Source: Streptomyces sp. NBC_01591 | Lineage (GTDB): Bacteria > Actinomycetota > Actinomycetes > Streptomycetales > Streptomycetaceae | Assembly (NCBI RefSeq): GCF_035918155.1 | Contig: NZ_CP109327.1 | Span: 3,348,001-3,412,000 of the forward strand | DNA length: 64,000 bases | Direction: 5' to 3' | In this document: piece by piece, positions 8,780-18,515 of the stretch | Layout of the letters: each line of letters opens with the position of its first letter | Position numbering within the stretch: position 1 is the first letter of the stretch | Translations under genes and position numbers: made by a program | Notes under the pieces: generated by a model | Database searches by the model: none | The model's input: only the letters and a program-made list of their open reading frames with translations | What the model was told of the DNA's origin: nothing

Positions 8780-10147
8780 TCAGAACACCTTGCCGGGGTT
8801 GAGCAGCCCCAGCGGGTCGAACGCCTGCTTGATGCCCCGGTGCAGTTCGACGCTCACCTCGCCGAGCTCGCGCGCGAGCCACTCCTTCTTCAGGAGGCCG
8901 ACGCCGTGCTCGCCGGTGATCGTGCCGCCGAGCTCCAGGCCGAGCGCCATGATCTCGTCGAACGATTCTCGGGCCCGCCGGGACTCGTCGGCGTCGGTGT
9001 GGTCGAAGCAGACGACGGGGTGGGTGTTGCCGTCGCCCGCGTGGACGCAGACGCCGATGGTGAGGCCGTACTTCTCGGCGACGGCCGCGGTGCCCTCCAG
9101 CATGGCACCGAGCTTCGAGCGGGGTACGCAGACGTCGTCGATCATCGTGGCCGACTTGACGGTCTCCAGCGCGGTGAGCGACATCCGCCGGGCCTGGAGC
9201 AGCATTTCGGACTCGGCGGCGTCCTCCGCGGGGACCACGTCGGTGGCGCCCGCGGCGGTGCACAGCTCGGCGACGGCGGCCAGATCGGCCGACGGGTCCG
9301 GGGTGTCGAAGGCGGCGAGCAGGAGCGCCTCGGTGGTGTCGGGGAGGCCCATGTTGGCCATCTTGTTGACGGCCTGGACCGTTGTGCGGTCCATCAGTTC
9401 GAGGAGTGACGGAGTGTGACCACGCTCCATGATCCGGCAGATCGCGTCGCAGGCGGTCGCCGCGCTCGGGAACTCCGCGGCCAGGACCAGCTGCTGCGGC
9501 GGCCGGGGCTTCAGCGCGAGCACTGCCTTGACGACGATGCCGAGGCTGCCCTCCGAGCCGACGAAGAGCCGGGTGAGGTCGTATCCGGCGACGCCCTTCG
9601 CGGTGCGGCGGCCGGTGGTGAGCAGCCGCCCGTCGGCGAGGACGACCTCCAGGCCGAGTACGTATTCGGCGGTGACCCCGTACTTCACGCAGCACAGTCC
9701 GCCGGACGCGGTGCCGATGTTGCCGCCGATGGTGCACATCTCCCAGCTGGAGGGGTCCGGCGGGTAATAGAGACCGTGCTCGTCGACCGCCCGGGACAGC
9801 ACCGCGTTGATAACGCCGGGCTCGACGACGGCGATCCGGTCGACCGGGCTGATCTCCAGGATCCGGTCCATCTTCACCAGGGACAGCACGATGCAGTCGT
9901 CGGAGGCGTTGGCCGCGCCCGACAGACCGGTACGGGCTCCCTGCGGGACGACCGGGACGCGCAGGGCCGTGGCCGTGCGCATCACGTGCTGGACCTGCTC
10001 GACCGTGCGCGGGAGCACGACGACCGCGGGCGTGCCCGCGTCGCAGAAGCTCGCCATGTCGTGGGCGTACGAAGCGGTGACGTCGGGATCCGTGACGATG
10101 GCCTCGGCGGGCAGCCCCGCACGCAGTTGTTCGAGAAGACCGTTCAT
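8780..10147 (-). CDS. FAD-linked oxidase, GlcD-type (glycolate/D-lactate dehydrogenase)
   Basis: This flavoenzyme of the vanillyl-alcohol-oxidase fold probably oxidises a 2-hydroxy acid such as glycolate or D-lactate. Length 455 residues, normal for GlcD. The N-terminal FAD domain has PRTVEQVQHVMRTA, the PQGARTGLSGAA pyrophosphate loop, and CTIGGNIGTASGG. The C-terminal substrate domain has VCVHAGDGNTHPVVCF and ends EHGVGLLKKEWLAREL and DPLGLLNPGKVF, both standard. No GlcE/GlcF genes are adjacent, so it may act alone. It converges with ssgG and is divergent from the TPR gene. The exact substrate cannot be read from sequence. Confidence 0.92.
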   Translation of the reverse strand: MNGLLEQLRAGLPAEAIVTDPDVTASYAHDMASFCDAGTPAVVVLPRTVEQVQHVMRTATALRVPVVPQGARTGLSGAANASDDCIVLSLVKMDRILEISPVDRIAVVEPGVINAVLSRAVDEHGLYYPPDPSSWEMCTIGGNIGTASGGLCCVKYGVTAEYVLGLEVVLADGRLLTTGRRTAKGVAGYDLTRLFVGSEGSLGIVVKAVLALKPRPPQQLVLAAEFPSAATACDAICRIMERGHTPSLLELMDRTTVQAVNKMANMGLPDTTEALLLAAFDTPDPSADLAAVAELCTAAGATDVVPAEDAAESEMLLQARRMSLTALETVKSATMIDDVCVPRSKLGAMLEGTAAVAEKYGLTIGVCVHAGDGNTHPVVCFDHTDADESRRARESFDEIMALGLELGGTITGEHGVGLLKKEWLARELGEVSVELHRGIKQAFDPLGLLNPGKVF

Positions 10148-10244
10148 GATCCAAGCGTGACACCCGGGCCCATTGGTGTGAACCCGTCTGCGGCGGCCTT
10201 CGCAAGGCGCGGTGTGCTCTTATTACTGACGCAGAGTGATCGGC

Positions 10245-11978
10245 ATGGATGTCATGCCGCAGCAGCCTCCGCAGTCCCCCGATCCGAGCCGCCCGCCCCT
10301 TGACGTCTCCGACCTCTCCGGCGCCTCCGCGCTCTCCGCGCTCGCCGACCCGGCGTCACTGGCCGAGCCCCCGCCCGTCTCGCTGCGTACGACGCTGCGC
10401 AGGGTGGCTCTGGGCACGGTGGCGGCCGCGGTGCTGGTGACGGGTGCGGTGGTGGCCGTTCCGGACGACGGGAAGAAGGCCTCGCGGCCGTCCGTGCCCG
10501 GCCCGGTCTCGCGTGCGCTGACGGCGACGGCCGCCGGCGCCCCGGCCTCGCTCTCCGATCTGACGGCGCTGATCGGGGACCGGCAGCGGTGGGTGGGCAC
10601 GCATCCGTCCGACGCGCGGTCCTGGGCGGTGCTCGGTGCGGCCTACGTGGAGTGGGGGCGGCGTTCCGCGGACGCGGCGTACTACGGCCGGGCCGAGCAG
10701 GCGCTGAATCGCTCGCTGAACGTCCAGCCGGGTGAGAACGGGAACACGGCGGCCTGGGTGGGACTCGCGGCGCTCGCCGATGCCCGGCACGATTTCGTCA
10801 CGGCGAAGAAGTGGGGCGAGACGGTACGGGCGCGGCAGCCGAAGGAGTGGGCCGTGTATCCGGCGCTGATCGACGCGTACAGCGGTCTCGGGGACTACAA
10901 GTCCGCGAGCACGGCGGTGGAGAGGTTCACGGCGCTGCGTGCGGGGGTCCCGGCGCTCATGCAGACGGCACGGATGTACCTGGACCACGGCTGGCGCGAG
11001 GACGCGCTGGCCAACGCGCGGGACGCGGCGGACCGGGCGACCACACCCGCGCAGAAGGCGGAATGCCTGTACCTGCTGGGCGAACTGGCCTGGGAGCGGG
11101 GCGAGCCTGCGGAGGCGGTCGCGCAGTACGGCGCGGCCCTGCGGACCGACCGCGCCCACCATCCGTCGCTCGCGGGCCGGGCCAGGGCGCTGGCGGCGCT
11201 CGGCCGCACGGACGAGGCGCGGCGCGACTACCGGGCGGCGCTGGCACATCTCCCCCGGCCCGAATACATGCTGGAGCTGGGTGAGTTGTACGAGTCGCTG
11301 GGGCTGGACGGGGAGGCCGCCAAGCAGTACGCACGGCTCCGCGAGGCGCTCGCCCAGGACGACGGCCAGGGCGTGGACAACGCGCTCCTGCGCGGCCGTT
11401 TCGAGGCCGATCACGGGGACCCGGCGGCGGCGGTCGGGCTGCTGGACGACGAGTGGGCGCGGTCGCACCGCAGCGCGGCGGTGGCGGACGCGCTGGGCTG
11501 GGCCCTGCACCGCTCCGGCGACCCGTCCGCCGCGCTGGAGTACGCGGCCCGTGCGGTCGACACGGGCGGGCAGAACGCCTCGTACGCGTACCACCTGGGC
11601 GTGATCCAGAAGGCGTTGCGGGATCACGGTCCGGCGCGCCGCAATCTGGAGGAGGCCCTGCGCTCCAACCCCCGGTTCTCGCCCCTGGCCGGACCGGCCG
11701 CCCAGGAGGCCCTGGACGATCTGGTCACTCCCCTGCCGGGCGGCCCCCAGGACATGCAGCCGGCCCCGGAGCCCGGGCCCGAGCCGACGACCGCCGTCCG
11801 GGCTCCCGCACCTCAGCAAGCGGCACCCGCGGCTCCCCCGGCCCCAACGGCCCGGCCCGACGCGCCGAAGGCGCAGCCGAAGCCCGCCCCGCAGAAGCCG
11901 GAATCACAGAAGCCGGAGCCGAGAAAACCGGAACCGCAGAAGCCGGCGGCAACACAGCAGGCCCCGGGCAGCCGCTGA
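10245..11978 (+). CDS. Membrane-anchored tetratricopeptide-repeat protein
   Basis: About 577 residues. A Pro/Ser-rich N-terminal segment of some 50 residues is followed by one membrane helix (LGTVAAAVLVTGAVVAV), then a long extracytoplasmic part made of TPR helices (for example PAEAVAQYGAALRTDRAHH and GRTDEARRDYRAALAHLP). The protein ends in a tail of Pro, Lys and Gln repeats such as QKPEPRKPEPQKP. TPR arrays bind partner proteins; no enzymatic motif is visible. An in-frame GTG at 10236 is an alternative start, and neither start has a strong ribosome-binding site. The C-terminal codons overlap a terminator hairpin. Confidence 0.85.
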   Translation: MDVMPQQPPQSPDPSRPPLDVSDLSGASALSALADPASLAEPPPVSLRTTLRRVALGTVAAAVLVTGAVVAVPDDGKKASRPSVPGPVSRALTATAAGAPASLSDLTALIGDRQRWVGTHPSDARSWAVLGAAYVEWGRRSADAAYYGRAEQALNRSLNVQPGENGNTAAWVGLAALADARHDFVTAKKWGETVRARQPKEWAVYPALIDAYSGLGDYKSASTAVERFTALRAGVPALMQTARMYLDHGWREDALANARDAADRATTPAQKAECLYLLGELAWERGEPAEAVAQYGAALRTDRAHHPSLAGRARALAALGRTDEARRDYRAALAHLPRPEYMLELGELYESLGLDGEAAKQYARLREALAQDDGQGVDNALLRGRFEADHGDPAAAVGLLDDEWARSHRSAAVADALGWALHRSGDPSAALEYAARAVDTGGQNASYAYHLGVIQKALRDHGPARRNLEEALRSNPRFSPLAGPAAQEALDDLVTPLPGGPQDMQPAPEPGPEPTTAVRAPAPQQAAPAAPPAPTARPDAPKAQPKPAPQKPESQKPEPRKPEPQKPAATQQAPGSR

Positions 11979-11994
11979 CGGAGCCCGGGGCCTG
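11958..11994. terminator. Perfect 12-bp hairpin between convergent TPR and hppD genes
   Basis: The arms 11958-11969 and 11983-11994 are perfectly complementary 12-mers around a 13-nt loop that contains the TPR stop codon. The position between two convergent genes suggests a bidirectional terminator. Confidence 0.8.
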
Positions 11995-12016
11995 TCGCGC
12001 GCGCCGACCCGAGAGG

Positions 12017-13770
<1,754 letters not shown>

Positions 13771-13785
13771 GCCGAGGAGTGACGC

Positions 13786-14433
13786 GTGAGCTTCTGGGAG
13801 TACCTGGGCAACCGGCACCAACAGCTGCTCACCGACGCGTACCAGCACGTCAGCGCCGTGTTCCAGTGCATGGTCATCGCCACCCTGCTGGGCATCCTGA
13901 TCGGGGTCGTCACCTACCGCAGCGGATGGGCGGGGTCACTGGCCATCACCTCGACCGCGACGATCCTCACCATCCCCTCCCTCGCCGCGATCGGTCTGCT
14001 CATCCCGCTCGTCGGCCTCGGCGTCGCCCCCACGGTGATCACCCTGACGCTGTACGGGCTGCTGCCCGTAGTCCGCAACTCCATCGTGGGGCTGCGCGGC
14101 GTCGATCCGGCGCTGGTCGACGCGGCGAAGGGCATCGGGATGTCACGGCTGGCCCGGCTGTGCCGGGTGGAACTGCCGCTCGCCTGGCCGCCGATCCTCA
14201 CCGGCATCCGGGTCTCCACACAGATGCTGATGGGCATCGCCGCCATCGCCGCGTACGCCTCGGGCCCCGGCCTGGGCAACGAGATCTTCCGCGGCATCGC
14301 CTCGCTGGGCAGCGCCAACGCGCTCAATCAGGTGCTCGCGGGCACGCTCGGCATCGTCATCCTCGCCCTGCTCTTCGACGCCGCGTACGTACTGCTCGGG
14401 CGGCTCACCATTCCAAGGGGGATTCGTGTCTGA
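13786..14433 (+). CDS. OpuC-type glycine betaine/choline ABC transporter permease 1
   Basis: This inner-membrane permease of an osmoprotectant importer is 215 residues with about five to six helices. The EAA-like cytoplasmic loop is GVDPALVDAAKGIGMSRLARLCRVELPLAWPPI. The GTG start at 13786 lies 16 bp after the asnC stop. It overlaps the ATP-binding gene by 8 bp, so the four ABC genes form one translationally coupled operon: permease, ATPase, permease, binding protein. Substrate is inferred from family (quaternary ammonium solutes such as glycine betaine, choline or carnitine). Confidence 0.92.
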   Translation: MSFWEYLGNRHQQLLTDAYQHVSAVFQCMVIATLLGILIGVVTYRSGWAGSLAITSTATILTIPSLAAIGLLIPLVGLGVAPTVITLTLYGLLPVVRNSIVGLRGVDPALVDAAKGIGMSRLARLCRVELPLAWPPILTGIRVSTQMLMGIAAIAAYASGPGLGNEIFRGIASLGSANALNQVLAGTLGIVILALLFDAAYVLLGRLTIPRGIRV

Positions 14434-15697
14434 GACCGCCACCGGGAGCACGGACGCCGACAGCGCCGGAACGAAGAAGACCACGTCCGGTGCCACGATC
14501 CACCTGGAGGACCTGACCAAGCACTATCCGGGCAATCCGAGCCCGGCGGTGGACAGCGTCTCGATGGACATCAAGGCCGGCGAGACAGTGATCTTCGTCG
14601 GCCCGTCCGGCTGCGGGAAGTCCACCACCCTGAAGATGATCAACCGGCTGATCGAGCCGTCGTCCGGGCGGATCAGGATCAACGACGAGGACGTCACCGA
14701 CATCGACCCGGTGAAGCTGCGCCGCAAGATCGGATACGCGATCCAGTCGTCCGGGCTCTTCCCGCACATGACGGTCGCCGAGAACATCGCCCTCGTACCG
14801 AAGATGGTCGGCTGGTCGAAGTCGAAGGTGAAGGACCGGGTCGAGGAGATGCTCGATCTGGTGGGGCTCGATCCCCGGGAGTTCCACGGGCGCTATCCCC
14901 GCGCGCTCTCCGGCGGTCAGCAGCAGCGGGTGGGCGTGGCGCGGGCGCTGGCGGCCGATCCGCCGGTGCTGCTGATGGACGAACCGTTCGGCGCGGTCGA
15001 CCCGATCACCCGCGACCACCTCCAGGACGAGCTGATCCGGCTCCAGCACGAACTGCACAAGACGATCGTCTTCGTCACCCACGACTTCGACGAGGCGATC
15101 AAGCTGGGTGACCGGATCGCCGTGCTGCGGGAGCGTTCGCACATCGCGCAGTTCGACACCCCGGAGGCGATCCTCACCAACCCGACGGACGACTTCGTCT
15201 CGGGCTTCGTCGGGGCCGGTGCGGCGCTGAAACGGCTCAACCTCACCCGCGTACGGGATGTGGAGATGGTCGCGTTCCCGACGGTGACGGTCGACGACCC
15301 GCTCCAGTCGATCTTCAACAAGCTGCGCAGCAGCCTGCACAACGAGCTGTTGATGCTTGACCGCAGGAACCGCCCGTACAAGTGGCTGCGGCGCGGCGAC
15401 CTGATGCGGGCCCGGGGCTCGCTGGCGCGTGCCGGGCAGTTGGTCCACGACACGGTGACGCGCGACGCGACGCTGCACGACGCGCTGGAGGCGGTGCTGA
15501 CCGACAGCGGCGGGCGGGTCGCGGTGACCGGACGGCGCGGTGAGTTCATCGGGGTCGTCGACATGCAGACCCTGATGAACTCCGTCCATGAACTGCTGGA
15601 GGCCGACCGGCTCGCCGCCATCGAGCACCAGCACGACCTGGAGGAGATGCGCAGCCACCAGACCGAGGCGGAACTGGAGGGCGGTCCGGGCTCATGA
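14426..15697 (+). CDS. OpuC-type ABC transporter ATP-binding protein with CBS domains
   Basis: The ATPase energises uptake of compatible solutes. The 423-residue protein has Walker A GPSGCGKST, Q-loop YAIQSSGLFPHMTV, signature ALSGGQQQRVGVARAL, Walker B VLLMDEPFGAVD and the switch His in FVTHDF. The C-terminal third contains a pair of CBS-like domains (VAFPTVTVDDPLQSIFNKLR and HDALEAVLTDSGGRVAVTGR). In OpuA-type systems such domains sense ionic strength and gate transport. The GTG start at 14426 overlaps the upstream permease, and the stop overlaps the next ATG. Confidence 0.94.
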   Translation: MSETATGSTDADSAGTKKTTSGATIHLEDLTKHYPGNPSPAVDSVSMDIKAGETVIFVGPSGCGKSTTLKMINRLIEPSSGRIRINDEDVTDIDPVKLRRKIGYAIQSSGLFPHMTVAENIALVPKMVGWSKSKVKDRVEEMLDLVGLDPREFHGRYPRALSGGQQQRVGVARALAADPPVLLMDEPFGAVDPITRDHLQDELIRLQHELHKTIVFVTHDFDEAIKLGDRIAVLRERSHIAQFDTPEAILTNPTDDFVSGFVGAGAALKRLNLTRVRDVEMVAFPTVTVDDPLQSIFNKLRSSLHNELLMLDRRNRPYKWLRRGDLMRARGSLARAGQLVHDTVTRDATLHDALEAVLTDSGGRVAVTGRRGEFIGVVDMQTLMNSVHELLEADRLAAIEHQHDLEEMRSHQTEAELEGGPGS

Positions 15698-16593
15698 CTC
15701 CCCACTCACCGTTGAACCACGAATCCTCCCCCCGGGCACGCTCCGGGCCCCCCACGCCCTCCTCCGACAAGGACCGCCCGCCCGGCGAGCACGACGTCAA
15801 GGGCCATGCCTTCCGGGACGAGGAGGAGGAGCCGGCCCCGCCACCGGCCGGTCCGCCGCGCCGGTTCACCTGGCGCAAGCTGGTGCTGATGCCTCTCGCG
15901 CTCGTGATCGTGCTGGCCATCACGTATCTGTGGATCACCAATGTCCATCTCGACTCGATCGCGCGGAACTCGCTGACCGGCGGCAATGTGCAGCTGCGCT
16001 GGTGGCAGCATGTGCGGCTGACCGCGATCTCGACGTTCTGGGTGCTGATCATCGCCATTCCGCTGGGGATCGCGCTGACCCGGCGCAGGCTGCGCAAGGG
16101 CGCCCCGGTGGTCACGGCGGTCGCCAACATCGGGCAGGCGACACCGGCGATCGGTCTGCTGGCGCTGCTGGTGATCTGGCTGGGCATCGGGCCCTCGACG
16201 GCGATCATCGGCATGGTGATCTACGCAGTGCTGCCGGTCTTCTCCAATACGGTGGCCGGTCTCAAGGCGATCGAACCGAACCTGATCGAGGCCTCGCGCG
16301 GCATCGGCATGTCGTCGACGGGGACGCTCACCAAGGTCGAACTGCCGCTCGCCGTCCCGCTGATCCTGGCCGGTGTGCGCACGGCGCTGGTGCTCAATGT
16401 CGGCACGGCGACCCTGGCCACCTTCGTCGGTGGCGGCGGCCTCGGGGACCTGATCACGTCGGGCATCCAGACCCAGCGGATGCCGGTGCTGGTGCTCGGT
16501 TCCGTACTGACGGTGGTGCTGGCGCTGCTGGTGGACTGGCTGGCCTCACTGGTCGAGGTGGCGCTGACGCCGCGCGGACTGGAGGTGGGGTGA
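15694..16593 (+). CDS. OpuC-type ABC transporter permease 2
   Basis: A 299-residue integral membrane permease with an unusually long hydrophilic N-terminus of about 65 residues rich in Pro, Ser and Glu, then a first helix (LVLMPLALVIVLAITYLWI) and the transport core. The cytoplasmic coupling loop is AIEPNLIEASRGIGMSSTGTLTKVELPLAVPLIL, closely like that of permease 1. It overlaps both neighbours by 4 bp or less (ATGA at its start, TGATG at its end). Two different permeases point to a heterodimeric channel. Confidence 0.93.
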   Translation: MTPHSPLNHESSPRARSGPPTPSSDKDRPPGEHDVKGHAFRDEEEEPAPPPAGPPRRFTWRKLVLMPLALVIVLAITYLWITNVHLDSIARNSLTGGNVQLRWWQHVRLTAISTFWVLIIAIPLGIALTRRRLRKGAPVVTAVANIGQATPAIGLLALLVIWLGIGPSTAIIGMVIYAVLPVFSNTVAGLKAIEPNLIEASRGIGMSSTGTLTKVELPLAVPLILAGVRTALVLNVGTATLATFVGGGGLGDLITSGIQTQRMPVLVLGSVLTVVLALLVDWLASLVEVALTPRGLEVG

Positions 16594-17573
16594 TGGGTCC
16601 GCGGAAGGTGCGTGCCGGCCTGGTGGGGGCGGTGGCGCTGGCGCTGCTGCTCTCCGGGTGCGGGCTGAAGAGCGGCTCGCCGATGGTGGACGACGTGGTG
16701 CCGGGCTCGGTCGGCCGGGGGCAGCCGCTGGACGGTGCCTCGCTGACCGTCACCTCGAAGAACTTCAGCGAGAACATCATCCTGGGCCAGATGATCGGCC
16801 TGGTCTTCAAGGCCGCCGGCGCGGAGGTCCTGGACCGGACGAACCTGCCCGGCTCGATCAGTGCGCGCGAGGCGATCGTCAAGGGTGACGCGGACGCGAT
16901 GTACGAGTACACGGGCACCGGCTGGATCACCTACCTGGGCCACGCGAAGCCGATCCCCGACCCGCTCGAGCAGTGGGCGGCGGTCCGCGGCGAGGACCGC
17001 AGAACAGGCGTGACCTGGCTGACGCCGTCCACGCTCAACAACACCTACGCGCTCGCCATCAGCCGGAAGAACAACGCGAAGTACCACCTGAAGACGCTCT
17101 CCGACGTCGCGGCGCTGGCGAAGAAGGACCCGTCGGCGGTGACGATCTGCGTGGAGAACGAGTTCGCCTCGCGCGACGACGGGCTGCCGGGCATGGAGAA
17201 GGCGTACGGGATGTCGCTCCCGGCCGCCAGCATCAAGAAGATGGACGCCGGAATCATCTACACCCAGGTGTCGAAGTCCGACTCCTGCCTGCTGGGCGAG
17301 GTGTTCACCACGGACGGCCGGATCAAGGCGATGAACCTCGAAGTGCTCGTGGACGACAAGCACTTCTTCCCCAACTACAACGCGGCGCCGGTCATCCACA
17401 CCAAGACCTTCGAGAAGTATCCGCAGATCGCCGGGCTGCTCGACCCGGTCAGCAAGAAGCTGACCACCGAGGTCGCCCAGGTGCTCAACGCCAAGGTGGA
17501 CGTGGACGGGCAGGACCCGCACGAGGTGGCGAAGGACTGGCTGATCCAGGAGGGGTTCATCAAGCAGGGGTGA
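16593..17573 (+). CDS. Glycine betaine/choline-binding lipoprotein of OpuC-type ABC importer
   Basis: This is the extracytoplasmic receptor of the importer. The 326-residue protein has a lipoprotein signal peptide: MGPRKVR, a hydrophobic Ala/Leu core, and lipobox LLSGC with Cys at about residue 22. The mature part shows the QAT-family binding fold (LTVTSKNFSENIILGQMIGL, then DADAMYEYTGTGWITYLGH). The ATG at 16593 shares its A with the upstream stop. The reading frame is open far upstream only because of high GC. A new transcription unit starts 90 bp later. Confidence 0.94.
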   Translation: MGPRKVRAGLVGAVALALLLSGCGLKSGSPMVDDVVPGSVGRGQPLDGASLTVTSKNFSENIILGQMIGLVFKAAGAEVLDRTNLPGSISAREAIVKGDADAMYEYTGTGWITYLGHAKPIPDPLEQWAAVRGEDRRTGVTWLTPSTLNNTYALAISRKNNAKYHLKTLSDVAALAKKDPSAVTICVENEFASRDDGLPGMEKAYGMSLPAASIKKMDAGIIYTQVSKSDSCLLGEVFTTDGRIKAMNLEVLVDDKHFFPNYNAAPVIHTKTFEKYPQIAGLLDPVSKKLTTEVAQVLNAKVDVDGQDPHEVAKDWLIQEGFIKQG

Positions 17574-17612
17574 GCCCAGGAGTGGGCCGAGAAGTCTCCT
17601 CGCAAAGGTTTT

Positions 17613-17662
17613 GTTGCAAAGAACCTGTTGCAAAGAGAGTTTTGCAACTCTATGGTCTACGC
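17613..17662 (+). promoter_or_regulatory. Leaderless promoter with GTTGCAAA operator repeats upstream of ArsR-type gene
   Basis: GTTGCAAA occurs at 17613-17620 and 17627-17634, and its exact inverse TTTGCAAC at 17641-17648, giving a perfect 8-bp inverted repeat with a 6-bp spacer. A TTGCAA hexamer (17628-17633) and TATGGT (17651-17656) are 17 bp apart, the ideal -35/-10 distance. The predicted start of transcription falls on or next to the ATG at 17663, so the mRNA is probably leaderless. A repressor on the inverted repeat would cover the promoter. Confidence 0.65.
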
Positions 17663-18271
17663 ATGCCCGCAACAGAGGACGGCGCCGAGACCCCCGCCGA
17701 AACCGAGAACATCCACACGGTCGATGCCCGCACCCTGCGCGGGCTGGCCCACCCCCTGCGGCTGCGCCTGCTGGCCGCCCTGCGGGAGTACGGCCCTGCC
17801 ACCGCCTCCCGCCTCGCGGACCGGCTCGGCGAGTCCAGCGGCGCCACCAGCTACCACCTCAGGCAACTGGCGGCGTACGGCTTCGTCGAGGACGACCCGG
17901 AACGCGGCAAGGGCCGCGAGCGCTGGTGGCGGGCCGCGCACCGGGGCACCGTCTTCGACAGCGGCAGATTCCTGAGCCACCCGGACCCCGAGGTGCGCGG
18001 TGCGGTGGACGTCGTACTCCACGAGATGGCCACCACGCACGCCCAGGAGCTGAACACCTGGATCGGCACCATGCGCGAATGGCCCGAGGAGTGGCGCCAC
18101 GGCTGGGACGTCAGCGACTTCAAGGTGCGCCTCACGCCGGATCTCTCCGAGGAGCTGATCCGGAAGATCCACGACCTCATCGAGAGCTACCGGGGCCGGG
18201 TCCCGGAAGGCACCGAGGGATCGGCCAACGTCCGCAGCCATGTGCACCTCTTCCCGCGTCCCCCGGAGTAA
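17663..18271 (+). CDS. ArsR-type winged-helix transcriptional regulator
   Basis: A 202-residue regulator. The winged helix begins at VDARTLRGLAHPLRLRLLAALR, with recognition region GESSGATSYHLRQLAAYGFVED and wing ERGKGRERWWRAAHRG. This arrangement is typical of Streptomyces helix-turn-helix proteins located next to MFS exporters. The C-terminal half is helical and hydrophilic with no metal-binding Cys motif, so a ligand other than a metal is likely. A small ORF and an MFS transporter gene follow on the same strand. Probably it represses its own leaderless promoter, and the exporter removes the inducing compound (inference). Confidence 0.88.
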   Translation: MPATEDGAETPAETENIHTVDARTLRGLAHPLRLRLLAALREYGPATASRLADRLGESSGATSYHLRQLAAYGFVEDDPERGKGRERWWRAAHRGTVFDSGRFLSHPDPEVRGAVDVVLHEMATTHAQELNTWIGTMREWPEEWRHGWDVSDFKVRLTPDLSEELIRKIHDLIESYRGRVPEGTEGSANVRSHVHLFPRPPE

Positions 18272-18317
18272 CCAGCCCCGCGGGCAACGAGCCCCTCCTG
18301 AACGGAAGGACACCGTC

Positions 18318-18515
18318 ATGCACTCCGACACGCATCTGCTTCTGCACAGTCTGCGTTCCACCGAACTACGGCAGCACGCAACGGAGTTCCACCTCGCGCC
18401 GACCACGCCGCGCGCCGGGCTGCGCACCCGACTGGGATGGGGTCTGGTCGAGCTGGGGCTGCGCATCCTGCCCCGCCACCCCGGCCGCATCTCCGTCGCA
18501 ACCCGTACGGCGTGA
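18318..18515 (+). CDS. Small hypothetical protein between regulator and MFS exporter
   Basis: A 65-residue ORF, MHSDTHLLLHSLRSTELR..., begins with ATG at 18318 after a GGAAGGA site and ends in GTGA overlap with the MFS gene. It is basic, with a possible amphipathic helix (LGWGLVELGLRILPRHPGR). I do not recognise the family. The clean ribosome-binding site and the stop/start overlap argue it is translated and couples translation to the exporter gene. Confidence 0.65.
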   Translation: MHSDTHLLLHSLRSTELRQHATEFHLAPTTPRAGLRTRLGWGLVELGLRILPRHPGRISVATRTA

